DNA from: an uncultured Oscillospiraceae bacterium
GTDB lineage: Bacteria > Bacillota > Clostridia > Oscillospirales > Oscillospiraceae
NCBI GenBank assembly: GCA_900756715.1
Contig: CAAELC010000049.1
Location: 1 to 10,226 of the forward strand
Length of the DNA stretch: 10,226 nucleotides
Reading direction: 5' to 3'
Shown: positions 1 to 6,481 of the stretch, piece after piece
Layout of the letters: each line of letters opens with the position of its first letter
Numbering within the stretch: the stretch's first letter is position 1
Made by a program: the position numbers and the translations under genes
The notes under the pieces: model-generated
Seen by the model: the letters and a program-made list of their open reading frames with translations, nothing else
What the model was told of the DNA's origin: nothing
Databases searched by the model: none

Positions 1-1155
1 GTAGTCGGAGAAGTTGATGTTGCCCATCAGGCGCTGCAGCCATGGGCCTTCCACCAGCCAGGTGTGATCCTCCACCTCAATGTGCAGCGGTGCAGAGGTG
101 TCCACCTCCGGCGGCCGGGGAACATACTCCGGCTCGTATACCGTCACCGGCGGCAGCTGGGCCAGTTCCCGGGCAATGGCCTGCACCAGCTCCCGGGTAC
201 CCTGATGGGTGGCGGCGGACATGGACATAAACTGATAGCCCGCCTGTTCCACATGGCGGCGGAACTCATCCAGCTGTGCCGGGTCAGCCAGCAGATCGGT
301 CTTGTTGGCCACCACAATCTGGGGCCGCCGGGCCAGTTCCTGGCTGTATTGCTTCAGCTCCGCGTTGATAGCCTCAAAATCCTCAATGGGGCTGCGCCCC
401 TCGCTGCCGGACACATCCACCAGATGCACCAGCAGCCGGCACCGATCAATGTGGCGCAGGAAGTCGTGTCCAAGGCCCGCGCCTTCGCTGGCGCCCTCAA
501 TGATGCCGGGAATGTCAGCCATTACAAAGCTGACGCCGTCGTCCACATATACCACGCCCAAATTGGGATAGAGCGTTGTAAAATGATAGTTGGCGATTTT
601 CGGGTGGGCCTTGCTCACCACGCTTAAAAGCGTGGATTTGCCCACATTGGGAAAGCCCACCAGTCCCACATCTGCCAGCAGCTTCAGCTCCAGCAGCACA
701 TCGTGACTCTCGCCGGGCAGACCTGCCTTGGCAAACCGGGGCACCTGCCGGGTGGGGGTGGCAAAGTGCTGGTTGCCCCAGCCGCCCCGGCCACCCTTGC
801 AGAGAACAAAGGGCTCCTTGTCCGACATATCCTTGATGATTTCTCCGGTTTCGGCATCCCGGATGAGAGTGCCTCTGGGTACGCGGATGGTCAGGCTTTC
901 GCCGTCCTTGCCGCTTTTGCGCCCGCCCTGACCGTCTACGCCGTTTCCTGCCACATATTTGCGCTTGTAGCGAAAGTCCATCAGGGTAGACATGTTGTCG
1001 TCCACCTGCACGATGATGCTGCCGCCGTTGCCGCCGTCGCCGCCGTCCGGTCCGCCGGCGGCAATATATTTTTCCCGGTGAAAGGACACCGACCCGTTGC
1101 CGCCGTTGCCGGCGCGAACGGTGATGCGGGCCTTGTCAATAAATCCATTTGCCAT
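1..1155 (-). CDS. obg: GTPase Obg (ObgE/CgtA), 3' end outside the window
   Basis: Obg is an essential, ribosome-associated GTPase that acts in large-subunit maturation and stringent/stress signalling. The reading frame runs open from an ATG at 1155 to base 1, giving 385 codons with no stop, so the gene continues beyond the window; family members are about 430 residues. The N-terminal glycine-rich Obg fold fills roughly residues 1-157 (GNGGNGSVSFHREK near the start, GGPDGGDGGNGG around 34-45). The G domain follows: G1 GFPNVGKS at 167-174, switch region HFTTLYPNLG, G3 DIPG at 214-217, G4 NKTD at 284-287 and G5 SAA at 313-315. The visible end (VEGPWLQRLMGNINFSDY) belongs to the OCT domain. The start is supported by GAGGT (minus strand, 1163-1167) seven bases upstream. 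The gene is divergent from the two-component operon and does not directly follow rplU-rpmA, its common upstream partners in Firmicutes. Confidence 0.97.
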   Translation of the reverse strand, partial: MANGFIDKARITVRAGNGGNGSVSFHREKYIAAGGPDGGDGGNGGSIIVQVDDNMSTLMDFRYKRKYVAGNGVDGQGGRKSGKDGESLTIRVPRGTLIRDAETGEIIKDMSDKEPFVLCKGGRGGWGNQHFATPTRQVPRFAKAGLPGESHDVLLELKLLADVGLVGFPNVGKSTLLSVVSKAHPKIANYHFTTLYPNLGVVYVDDGVSFVMADIPGIIEGASEGAGLGHDFLRHIDRCRLLVHLVDVSGSEGRSPIEDFEAINAELKQYSQELARRPQIVVANKTDLLADPAQLDEFRRHVEQAGYQFMSMSAATHQGTRELVQAIARELAQLPPVTVYEPEYVPRPPEVDTSAPLHIEVEDHTWLVEGPWLQRLMGNINFSDY

Positions 1156-1204
1156 ATCATTTACCTCATACTCTGAAAAGGTTTCTACCCATCCATTTTG
1201 CTCT

Positions 1205-1233
1205 ATTTTATCGAAAAAATGCCCCACCGTCAA
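1205..1233 (-). promoter_or_regulatory. Predicted sigma-A promoter for obg
   Basis: On the minus strand a -35 TTGACG (1233-1228) is followed by a 17-base spacer and a -10 TAAAAT (1210-1205). Transcription would start near 1198 and give an untranslated leader of about 43 bases. The spacing is ideal and the match to consensus is good; the call is by eye only. Confidence 0.6.
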
Positions 1234-1254
1234 GGGCTATGGGGAAAAAGAGGA

Positions 1255-1272
1255 CGCCCCGCTGCCGGGGTG
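1255..1272. other. GC-rich hairpin in the obg/regulator intergenic region
   Basis: CCCCG (1257-1261) and CGGGG (1266-1270) form a perfect five-base stem around a CTGC loop, extendable to seven pairs with one G-T pair. It lies upstream of both predicted promoters and has no immediately following T run on the plus strand. On the minus strand a short T run occurs six bases later. Its function is unknown; it could be an old terminator or simply GC-rich sequence. Confidence 0.35.
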
Positions 1273-1345
1273 CTTGCGGGAGAGGACAAGAGAGACAGGT
1301 GTGGGGAGAAAAACGAAAAAAGAAGGAAAAGAGAAGGGCGAGGGC

Positions 1346-1374
1346 TTGCCTTGCAGGGAATTTGAGTATAAAAT
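1346..1374 (+). promoter_or_regulatory. Possible promoter for the two-component operon
   Basis: A TTGCCT (1346-1351) precedes TAAAAT (1369-1374) by 17 bases; an overlapping TATAAA begins at 1367. It is the only AT-rich -10-like patch close to the response regulator gene and sits just after a long purine tract. The -35 match is mediocre, which would suit a regulated or autoregulated promoter. This is an inference from sequence only. Confidence 0.4.
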
Positions 1375-1421
1375 TGGGGACAATGAGAACCGAAAGCGGG
1401 GATAATAAGGAGGACGGAAGG

Positions 1422-2102
1422 ATGCGCATCCTTATTGTGGAGGACGAAAAGCGACTGGCCCAGACCCTTGCGGAATTGATGCACCGACAGGGGTATACGG
1501 CGGATTTATGCTATGACGGAATTTCCGGGTTGGACAATGCTCAATCCGGTATTTACGATCTGATGATTCTGGATGTGATGCTGCCGGGGAAGGACGGCTT
1601 CACGATTCTGAAGGAGCTGCGCAGCAGCGGCAGTCAGCTGCCGGTGCTGATGCTGACGGCCCGGGGGGACCTTTCCGACCGGGTGCGGGGGCTGGACGGC
1701 GGAGCGGACTATTATCTGACCAAGCCCTTCGAGTCGGAGGAGCTGCTGGCGTGTGTGCGGCTGCTGCTGCGGCGGCAGCGGGGAGAAAGCGGCGGCGACG
1801 ACCGCATTCACTGGGGGGACCTGCTGCTGGAGCCGGGCACCTTTCAGGTGTGCTGCGGGGAGCGGTCTGTGCGGCTGAGCCGGAAGGAGTATGATCTGCT
1901 GGAATTGCTGATGCGGGGCGGCAGCCAGATCCTGTCCAAGGAGCAGCTGCTGCTGAAGGCGTGGGGGTATGACTCCGAGGCAGAGGACAACAATGTGGAG
2001 GTATACATTTCCTTCCTGCGGAGAAAGCTGACGCTGCTGCACTCGAGGGTAAAAATCAAAACCGTGCGGATGGTGGGCTACTGTCTGGAGGAGGAAGCAT
2101 GA
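1422..2102 (+). CDS. OmpR/PhoB-family response regulator
   Basis: This is a DNA-binding response regulator of 226 residues, the usual size for the family. The receiver domain covers about residues 1-115: acidic pocket E7-D8, phosphoacceptor D51 in LMILDVMLPGKDGF, T79 in LMLTA and the conserved K101 in LTKPF. A winged-helix DNA-binding domain covers about 128-226, with RLSRKEYDLLELLM and the recognition-helix region NNVEVYISFLRRKL. The ATG at 1422 is chosen because AAGGAGG (1407-1413) lies eight bases upstream. The longer open frame back to 1149 would overlap obg and adds a low-complexity basic extension with no domain. The stop overlaps the kinase start (ATGA at 2099-2102), indicating translational coupling. 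The kinase just downstream is its expected phosphodonor. Target genes cannot be read from sequence, although autoregulation of this operon is common for such pairs. Confidence 0.95.
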   Translation: MRILIVEDEKRLAQTLAELMHRQGYTADLCYDGISGLDNAQSGIYDLMILDVMLPGKDGFTILKELRSSGSQLPVLMLTARGDLSDRVRGLDGGADYYLTKPFESEELLACVRLLLRRQRGESGGDDRIHWGDLLLEPGTFQVCCGERSVRLSRKEYDLLELLMRGGSQILSKEQLLLKAWGYDSEAEDNNVEVYISFLRRKLTLLHSRVKIKTVRMVGYCLEEEA

Positions 2103-3331
2103 TTGGAAGGCTGCGGGCAAAAATTGTGGGCATCAGCCTGCTGACGGTGACACTGGTGCTGGCGGTGGGGCTGACGGCGGTGGTGCTGTCGGTTCGGGGA
2201 GCGCTGGTCCGGTCTTCGGAGCAGCAGCTTTATGCCGCACTGGAGAAAAGCGTGTTTGAACTGGTGCAGCCGGGAGAAAGCGGCAGCACCCCCTGCTTTG
2301 TGGCAACGGTTTATGCAGACGGCACGGTGCGTCTGTCCGGCAGCAGCTATTACCAGCTGGACGATGAGGACACCCTGCGCAGCATCATCCAGCAGGCCCT
2401 TGACCGGCAGGACGATGGCGGCGTGCTGAGGCAGTACAGCCTGCGGTATCTGAGGGTGACGGGCCCGCTGACGGTGCGCATTGCCTTTGCCGATTGCAGC
2501 TATGAGCAGAGGGCGGTCCGCGCCCTTTTGTGGCGGAGTGTGCTGATGGGGCTGGCGGCGCTGGCGGCGCTGGCGGCAGGCAGCTATGCGCTTTCCGGAA
2601 TGGCGGTGCGGCCGGTGCAGCGGGCATGGCAGGAGCAGCGGCAGTTTTTGTCGGATGCCTCTCATGAGCTGAAAACACCGCTGACGGTGATTCTGTCTTC
2701 GGCCGATTTGATGGCGGAGGAGCAGGAGCAGGATAAGCTGCGCCGCTACGGTGACAACATCCGCTCGGAGGCGCGGCGAATGAAGACGCTGGTGGAGGAC
2801 ATGCTGACGCTGGCCCGGGCGGAAAACGGAACAAAAACGCCGGAAGAGACGCTGAACCTGTCGGATGTGATGCTGGAAAGCGTACTGGCCTTTGAGCCGG
2901 TGGCCTTTGAGACAAGGCGGCACCTGAGCTATGACATTACGCCGGAGCTGACGGTGCAGGGACACGGCACACAGCTGCGGCAGGTGGCGGATATTCTGCT
3001 GGACAATGCGGTGAAGTATGCGCCGCCGGAGACGGAGATACGGACAGTGCTGCGCCGGGAGGGCCGCAGTGCCGTGCTGACGGTGGAAAACGGCGGAACG
3101 CCGATTCCGGCGGAGAAGCTTGCCCATCTGTTTGACCGGTTTTACCGGGTGGATGAGTCCCGCACCGGAGGACAGGGCTTCGGACTGGGACTGGCCATTG
3201 CACGGAGCCTGGTGCAGGGACACCGGGGAACCATTGGCTGCACCAGCGACGAGGGCGGCACCCGGTTTACCGTGCGGCTGCCCCTGACGCGGGACCAGAC
3301 GAGCACGGAGAAAAAAGAAAAGAGAGGATAA
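2099..3331 (+). CDS. Membrane sensor histidine kinase without a recognisable HAMP domain
   Basis: The 410-residue protein should autophosphorylate and pass phosphate to the upstream regulator. A first membrane segment at about 10-32 and a second at about 143-166 flank an extracytoplasmic region of roughly 110 residues containing two cysteines (C66, C133). Only about 15 residues (RPVQRAWQEQ) separate the second segment from the H box, so no full HAMP is present; this arrangement is common in clostridial kinases. The DHp H box is DASHELKTPLTVI, with H189. The ATPase domain shows the N box LLDNAVKYAP (300-309), a variant G1 region VENGGTPIP in place of the usual D-x-G-x-G, the F box FDRFYR (345-350) and G2 GQGFGLGLAIAR (358-369). 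The start overlaps the regulator stop and has AGGAGG-like sequence in the regulator's last codons. The tail is polar and lysine-rich. The signal sensed is unknown. Confidence 0.93.
   Translation: MIGRLRAKIVGISLLTVTLVLAVGLTAVVLSVRGALVRSSEQQLYAALEKSVFELVQPGESGSTPCFVATVYADGTVRLSGSSYYQLDDEDTLRSIIQQALDRQDDGGVLRQYSLRYLRVTGPLTVRIAFADCSYEQRAVRALLWRSVLMGLAALAALAAGSYALSGMAVRPVQRAWQEQRQFLSDASHELKTPLTVILSSADLMAEEQEQDKLRRYGDNIRSEARRMKTLVEDMLTLARAENGTKTPEETLNLSDVMLESVLAFEPVAFETRRHLSYDITPELTVQGHGTQLRQVADILLDNAVKYAPPETEIRTVLRREGRSAVLTVENGGTPIPAEKLAHLFDRFYRVDESRTGGQGFGLGLAIARSLVQGHRGTIGCTSDEGGTRFTVRLPLTRDQTSTEKKEKRG
2551..2577 (+). repeat. Three tandem copies of a 9-base unit in the kinase second membrane segment
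   Basis: GCTGGCGGC occurs three times in exact tandem and encodes Leu-Ala-Ala repeated three times within the second transmembrane helix. Copy-number change would stay in frame and alter helix length by three residues per unit. It may equally reflect simple codon bias in an Ala/Leu helix. Confidence 0.7.
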
Positions 3332-3338
3332 AAAAACA

Positions 3339-4922
3339 ATGCTGGATTTGCTGATTCGGGGCGGCACAGTGCTGGACGGCACCGGCGGGCCTGCCTGCAA
3401 GGGGGACATTGCCATAGAAAACGGAAAAATCGTGGAGGTGGGGCCGCTGCCTGACGCCCACGCCAGAAGAATAATCAGTGCAGAGGGAAAGCTGGTGACG
3501 CCGGGATTTATCGACATCCACCGGCACGCGGACGCTGCGGCCTATCGGCCCGGCTTTGGAAAGGCAGAGCTGCGGCAGGGACTGACCACCATCATAAACG
3601 GAAACTGCGGCCTGTCGGCAGCTCCCATTCGGCGCAAACGCCGGGGGCAGATTGAGGCATACCTGACGCCGATTTGCGGCGCTTTTCCCAGACAGATGGA
3701 AACAGACAGCCTGACGGCCTACTGGGAGGGCATGCCGGAGACGCCGCTGCACACCGGTATGCTGGTGGGAGCAGGTGTGCTGCGGGCCGACGCGGCAGGC
3801 TATGAAAAGCAGCGTTTGGAGGAGAAGGACTACCGGGCGATTCACCGGGGACTGGAGAACGCACTGGCCGAGGGCGCACTGGGCGTTTCGCTGGGACTTG
3901 GCTATGCGCCGGAATGCTTTTACACCACGGGGGAACTGATTCGGGCGCTGGCCCCGCTGCAGAGCAGCGGCATTCCCGTCACGGTGCACATGCGGCAGGA
4001 GGGCGGCGGCGTATGTGAGTCTGTGGAGGAGATGGTGCAGGTATGCCGGGCGCTGAAAACGCCGGTGCACATCAGCCATCTGAAGGCCATGGGACGGGAC
4101 AACTGGGGCAGCAAAATTCCCCGGGCGCTGGCCCTTCTGGAGCAGGCGCGGGGCGAGAGACTGGATATGTCCTGCGATGTGTACCCGTATACGGCGGGCT
4201 CCACCCAGCTGCTGCACATCCTGCCGCCGGAGTTCCTTGCCGGCGGACTGGAGGCGGTTATCCGGCGGCTGGCAGATCCCGCCGCGCGGCAGGAGCTGCG
4301 CCGGCGCATCGAAAGCGGCGACGGCTTTGACGACATTGCCAGACTGGCCGGATGGGACGGAATCATTCTGACCAGCCTGCACTGCCCGGAGGATCATCCG
4401 TATCTGGGAAAAAGTCTGGCGGAAATCGCCGCCATGACGGGACAGGACCCGCTGACCTGCTGCTGCGAGCTGCTGGTGCGGGAGGAAGGGGAGATTACGA
4501 TGGTGGACTTCATGGCCTCGGAGGAGGACATTGACACCATTCTGAAAAGCCCTTTGTCCAATGTGATTTCCGATGCGACCTATCCCACGGAGGGCATGCT
4601 GCACCCACGGGTATACGGAACCTTTGTCCGGGTGCTGGAACGGTTTGTACGGCAGCGGAGGATTCTGACGGCGGAGGAAGCCGTTTGGAAAATGAGCGGC
4701 AGGCCCGCAGAGGTGCTGGGACTGAGACACAAGGGGCTGCTGAAGGGCGGAATGGATGCCGACATCAATGTGTTTGACCTTGGGAAAATACACGAGACGG
4801 GCAGCTTTAAAAATCCCTGCGCGCTGGCGGAGGGAATGGACTATGTAGTGGTTTCCGGCGCAGTGGCGGTGGAGAAAGGAAAAGTGACCGGCGCGGCGGC
4901 CGGGGAAATCATCAGGAGGTAA
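3339..4922 (+). CDS. N-acyl-D-amino-acid deacylase family amidohydrolase
   Basis: A 527-residue metal-dependent amidohydrolase of the D-aminoacylase/N-acyl-D-amino-acid deacylase group, which hydrolyses N-acylated D-amino acids to a D-amino acid and a carboxylate. An N-terminal beta-sandwich (LLIRGGTVLDGTG, about 1-55) leads into the barrel. The metal motif is GFIDIHRHAD, with H61 and H63; the third position is Arg where Thr is more usual. C90 in TTIINGNCG matches the metal-bridging cysteine of this group. H217 (VHMRQE), H247 (ISHLKA) and the catalytic D412 (SDATYPTEG) are all present, followed by HPRVYGTF at 422-429. The C-terminal KGGMDADINVFD closes the sandwich. No signal peptide is seen, so it is probably cytoplasmic. 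The start is seven bases after the kinase stop, with AGAGAGG at 3321-3327. The exact substrate (D-Glu, D-Asp, broad D-acyl or a related cyclic amide) cannot be decided from sequence. Confidence 0.88.
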   Translation: MLDLLIRGGTVLDGTGGPACKGDIAIENGKIVEVGPLPDAHARRIISAEGKLVTPGFIDIHRHADAAAYRPGFGKAELRQGLTTIINGNCGLSAAPIRRKRRGQIEAYLTPICGAFPRQMETDSLTAYWEGMPETPLHTGMLVGAGVLRADAAGYEKQRLEEKDYRAIHRGLENALAEGALGVSLGLGYAPECFYTTGELIRALAPLQSSGIPVTVHMRQEGGGVCESVEEMVQVCRALKTPVHISHLKAMGRDNWGSKIPRALALLEQARGERLDMSCDVYPYTAGSTQLLHILPPEFLAGGLEAVIRRLADPAARQELRRRIESGDGFDDIARLAGWDGIILTSLHCPEDHPYLGKSLAEIAAMTGQDPLTCCCELLVREEGEITMVDFMASEEDIDTILKSPLSNVISDATYPTEGMLHPRVYGTFVRVLERFVRQRRILTAEEAVWKMSGRPAEVLGLRHKGLLKGGMDADINVFDLGKIHETGSFKNPCALAEGMDYVVVSGAVAVEKGKVTGAAAGEIIRR

Positions 4923-4928
4923 GAGGAC

Positions 4929-5711
4929 ATGGAGCTGGAGAGCATCCGTAGAGGCATGGAGGAGATTGCCCGCCGGGCGGGAAAAATCATCCGGGAGGCG
5001 CAGAACATACAGGACTCGGTATCAGAGAAAACGGGGCCGGGGGATGTGGTGACAAAATACGATGTGGCGGTGCAGCAGTTTTTGAAGGAGGAACTGAAAA
5101 AGCTGTGCCCGGAGGCGGATTTTCTGGGCGAGGAGGGAGAGCATGAGGCTCTTTCTGCGGATTGGGTTTTTGTGGTTGACCCCATTGACGGAACCACCAA
5201 TTTCGTGCGCAGCTTCCGCTACAGCAACACTTCCATTGCGCTGACGTACAAGGGCAGGACGGAGGTGGGGGTGGTGTATCACCCCTACGCAGACGAGCTG
5301 TTTTCCGCACGGCGGGGCTGCGGCGCCGCCTGCAACGGGAAAAGCATCCATGTGAGCCGGCGGGATGTGCGCCACGGCATTGCGCTGCTGGGCTGCACGG
5401 TTTATACGCCGGAATCCACGGACCGGTTTTTCCGGATCAACAGGGCACTGTATGACCGGTTCTGCGACTACCGGCGCTTTGGCGCAGGCGCACTGGACTT
5501 GTGCCAGATCGCGGCGGGCCGGGCGGAGCTGTATTATGAGTTCCGTCTGAGACCGTGGGACTTTGCGGCAGGCTGCCTGCTGGTGGAGGAAGCCGGAGGC
5601 GTGGTTTGCGACATGGAGGGCCGCGAACTGAATGTGCTGCAGGACAGCTCTCTGTTCTGCGCAAACCGGCTGTGCGCCGGAGAGCGGGAGCTGTTCGACC
5701 GGATCGGATGA
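4929..5711 (+). CDS. Inositol monophosphatase (IMPase/SuhB-like) family phosphatase
   Basis: The 260-residue protein has the complete Mg-dependent phosphatase signature of the IMPase superfamily. GEEG at 67-70 supplies E68/E69, DPIDGTTNF at 84-92 supplies D84 and D87, and WDFAAG at 210-215 supplies D211. Length is normal for the family and there is no signal peptide, so it is predicted cytoplasmic. Members hydrolyse inositol phosphates, histidinol phosphate, sugar phosphates or 3'-phosphoadenosine phosphates; the substrate here cannot be named. The gene starts six bases after the deacylase stop. AGGAGG (4914-4919), lying just ahead of and adjoining the deacylase stop codon, is nine bases from the ATG, so it is probably the last gene of the two-component operon. 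It converges on DUF421 with only 12 bases between the two stop codons. Confidence 0.92.
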   Translation: MELESIRRGMEEIARRAGKIIREAQNIQDSVSEKTGPGDVVTKYDVAVQQFLKEELKKLCPEADFLGEEGEHEALSADWVFVVDPIDGTTNFVRSFRYSNTSIALTYKGRTEVGVVYHPYADELFSARRGCGAACNGKSIHVSRRDVRHGIALLGCTVYTPESTDRFFRINRALYDRFCDYRRFGAGALDLCQIAAGRAELYYEFRLRPWDFAAGCLLVEEAGGVVCDMEGRELNVLQDSSLFCANRLCAGERELFDRIG

Positions 5712-5723
5712 GGCGGGGAGTGA

Positions 5724-6425
5724 CTATCTGTCAGACAGAGGGCGGGGCGGTTTTTTCGGGTGCATGGGATAAAGCGTCAGGCGGTTGCCGTCGGCCATGG
5801 CCAGAAAAACATCCTCGGGGGCGCTGTGGTGCTGGTGAAGCTGACGCAGCAGCCATGTTTCGTCCCGGCCTATGCGGCGAAGGTTATGGGGAAGCACCGC
5901 GCCGTCCATGATAACGGGGGTCTGGAGCAGGGTCTGATCCGGCTGGAGGGAAAAATCTGCCGGAGTGGAGGGACGCTGAGTCTCCACAGGGAGAAAGGTG
6001 AGGCTGCCGTTATGCTCCAGAAGGACGGTTTGCAGCTGGTTGAGATCGAAGTAGCCGCCGGCGCGGCAGAGCATGAGAAATTCGCTGAGATCCATCCGGG
6101 CGCGTTTGAGATTTTCCCGGTACAGCACGCCGCCATCCAGCAGCAGAAGGGGCTTGCCGGTCATGAAGCGGCGGAAGGAAAGAAAACGGTTGGTCAGCAG
6201 CGAGATCACATACGAGGCCACGCCGTAGACCGCCATGGCCAGAAGGGAATGCTGGGGCGTGTCCAGCTCGGTGGCCATTTCGGCGGCAATGGAGCCGACG
6301 GTGATGCCGATGACATAGTCAAACAGGTTCATCTGGGACACCTGCTTGTTGCCCATCAGCTTGGTGAGAAAAAACATGGCCACAAGGCTTGCAAGGGCCG
6401 TGAGGGCAATGCGGAGCAGATCCAT
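5724..6425 (-). CDS. DUF421 (YetF/YrbG-type) membrane protein
   Basis: A 233-residue protein of the DUF421 family, whose biochemical role is poorly defined; Bacillus relatives include YetF and YdfR. The N-terminal membrane part has hydrophobic segments at about 2-22, 35-52 and 60-80, with the family hallmark GNKQVSQMNLFDYVIGITVG (25-44). The soluble C-terminal part contains LLLDGGVLYRENLKRARM (about 94-111), then GYFDLNQLQTVLLEHNG, and a second copy-like stretch with MDGAVLPHNLRRIGRDETWLL. Length is typical. The start has GGGAGGT (minus strand, 6440-6434) eight bases upstream. It follows the CLC gene on the same strand after 56 bases, so co-transcription is likely, though a terminator-like hairpin overlaps its ribosome binding site. 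Family membership is secure; function is not. Confidence 0.9.
   Translation of the reverse strand: MDLLRIALTALASLVAMFFLTKLMGNKQVSQMNLFDYVIGITVGSIAAEMATELDTPQHSLLAMAVYGVASYVISLLTNRFLSFRRFMTGKPLLLLDGGVLYRENLKRARMDLSEFLMLCRAGGYFDLNQLQTVLLEHNGSLTFLPVETQRPSTPADFSLQPDQTLLQTPVIMDGAVLPHNLRRIGRDETWLLRQLHQHHSAPEDVFLAMADGNRLTLYPMHPKKPPRPLSDR
5727..5739. repeat. Odd palindrome between convergent genes
   Basis: TCTGTC and GACAGA are perfect six-base arms around a single central A. The palindrome covers the last codons of the DUF421 gene, 15 bases beyond the phosphatase stop. It could form a weak hairpin in either transcript, but no T tract is placed to make a good intrinsic terminator. Confidence 0.4.
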
Positions 6426-6475
6426 AAAAAAATACCTCCCTGAGCAGATGCTGCAAGCAGTATGCCCGGGGAGGT
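6426..6475 (-). terminator. Terminator-like hairpin overlapping the DUF421 ribosome binding site
   Basis: Reading the minus strand after the CLC stop, ACCTCCC (6475-6469) pairs perfectly with GGGAGGT (6440-6434). After one A, a run of seven Ts (6432-6426) ends exactly at the DUF421 ATG. The 28-base loop holds a small GCAG/CTGC hairpin. The 3' arm of the stem is also the DUF421 Shine-Dalgarno sequence. The structure could end CLC transcription, mask the ribosome binding site in read-through RNA, or both. The stem and T run are seen directly; activity is inferred. Confidence 0.55.
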
Positions 6476-6481
6476 GCTATT

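Noticed and set aside
64..1176. Plus-strand open frames at 64-627 and 703-1176
   Set aside because: They lie antisense to obg, whose minus-strand frame carries every G-domain motif.
1149..1421. N-terminal extension of the response regulator to an ATG at 1149
   Set aside because: It would overlap the obg start and contain both promoters, and the added residues are basic low-complexity sequence. The 1422 start has a well-spaced AAGGAGG.
2078..3517. 479-codon open frame on the minus strand opposite the kinase
   Set aside because: It is a shadow of high GC at third codon positions in the kinase gene. The protein is His/Gln/Arg/Pro-rich with no domain, and the plus frame has full kinase motifs.
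3267..4793. 508-codon open frame on the minus strand opposite the deacylase
   Set aside because: Same composition artefact: low-complexity basic product with no motif, no good ribosome binding site, and complete overlap with a clear amidohydrolase gene.
5712..5760. Bidirectional intrinsic terminator between the phosphatase and DUF421 genes
   Set aside because: A TTTTTT run occurs at 5751-5756 after a G-rich stretch, but no C-rich partner arm exists upstream. The 13-base palindrome is not next to the T run.
5760..6443. 227-codon plus-strand frame opposite DUF421
   Set aside because: Antisense shadow; DUF421 has family hallmark motifs and a proper ribosome binding site, this frame has neither.
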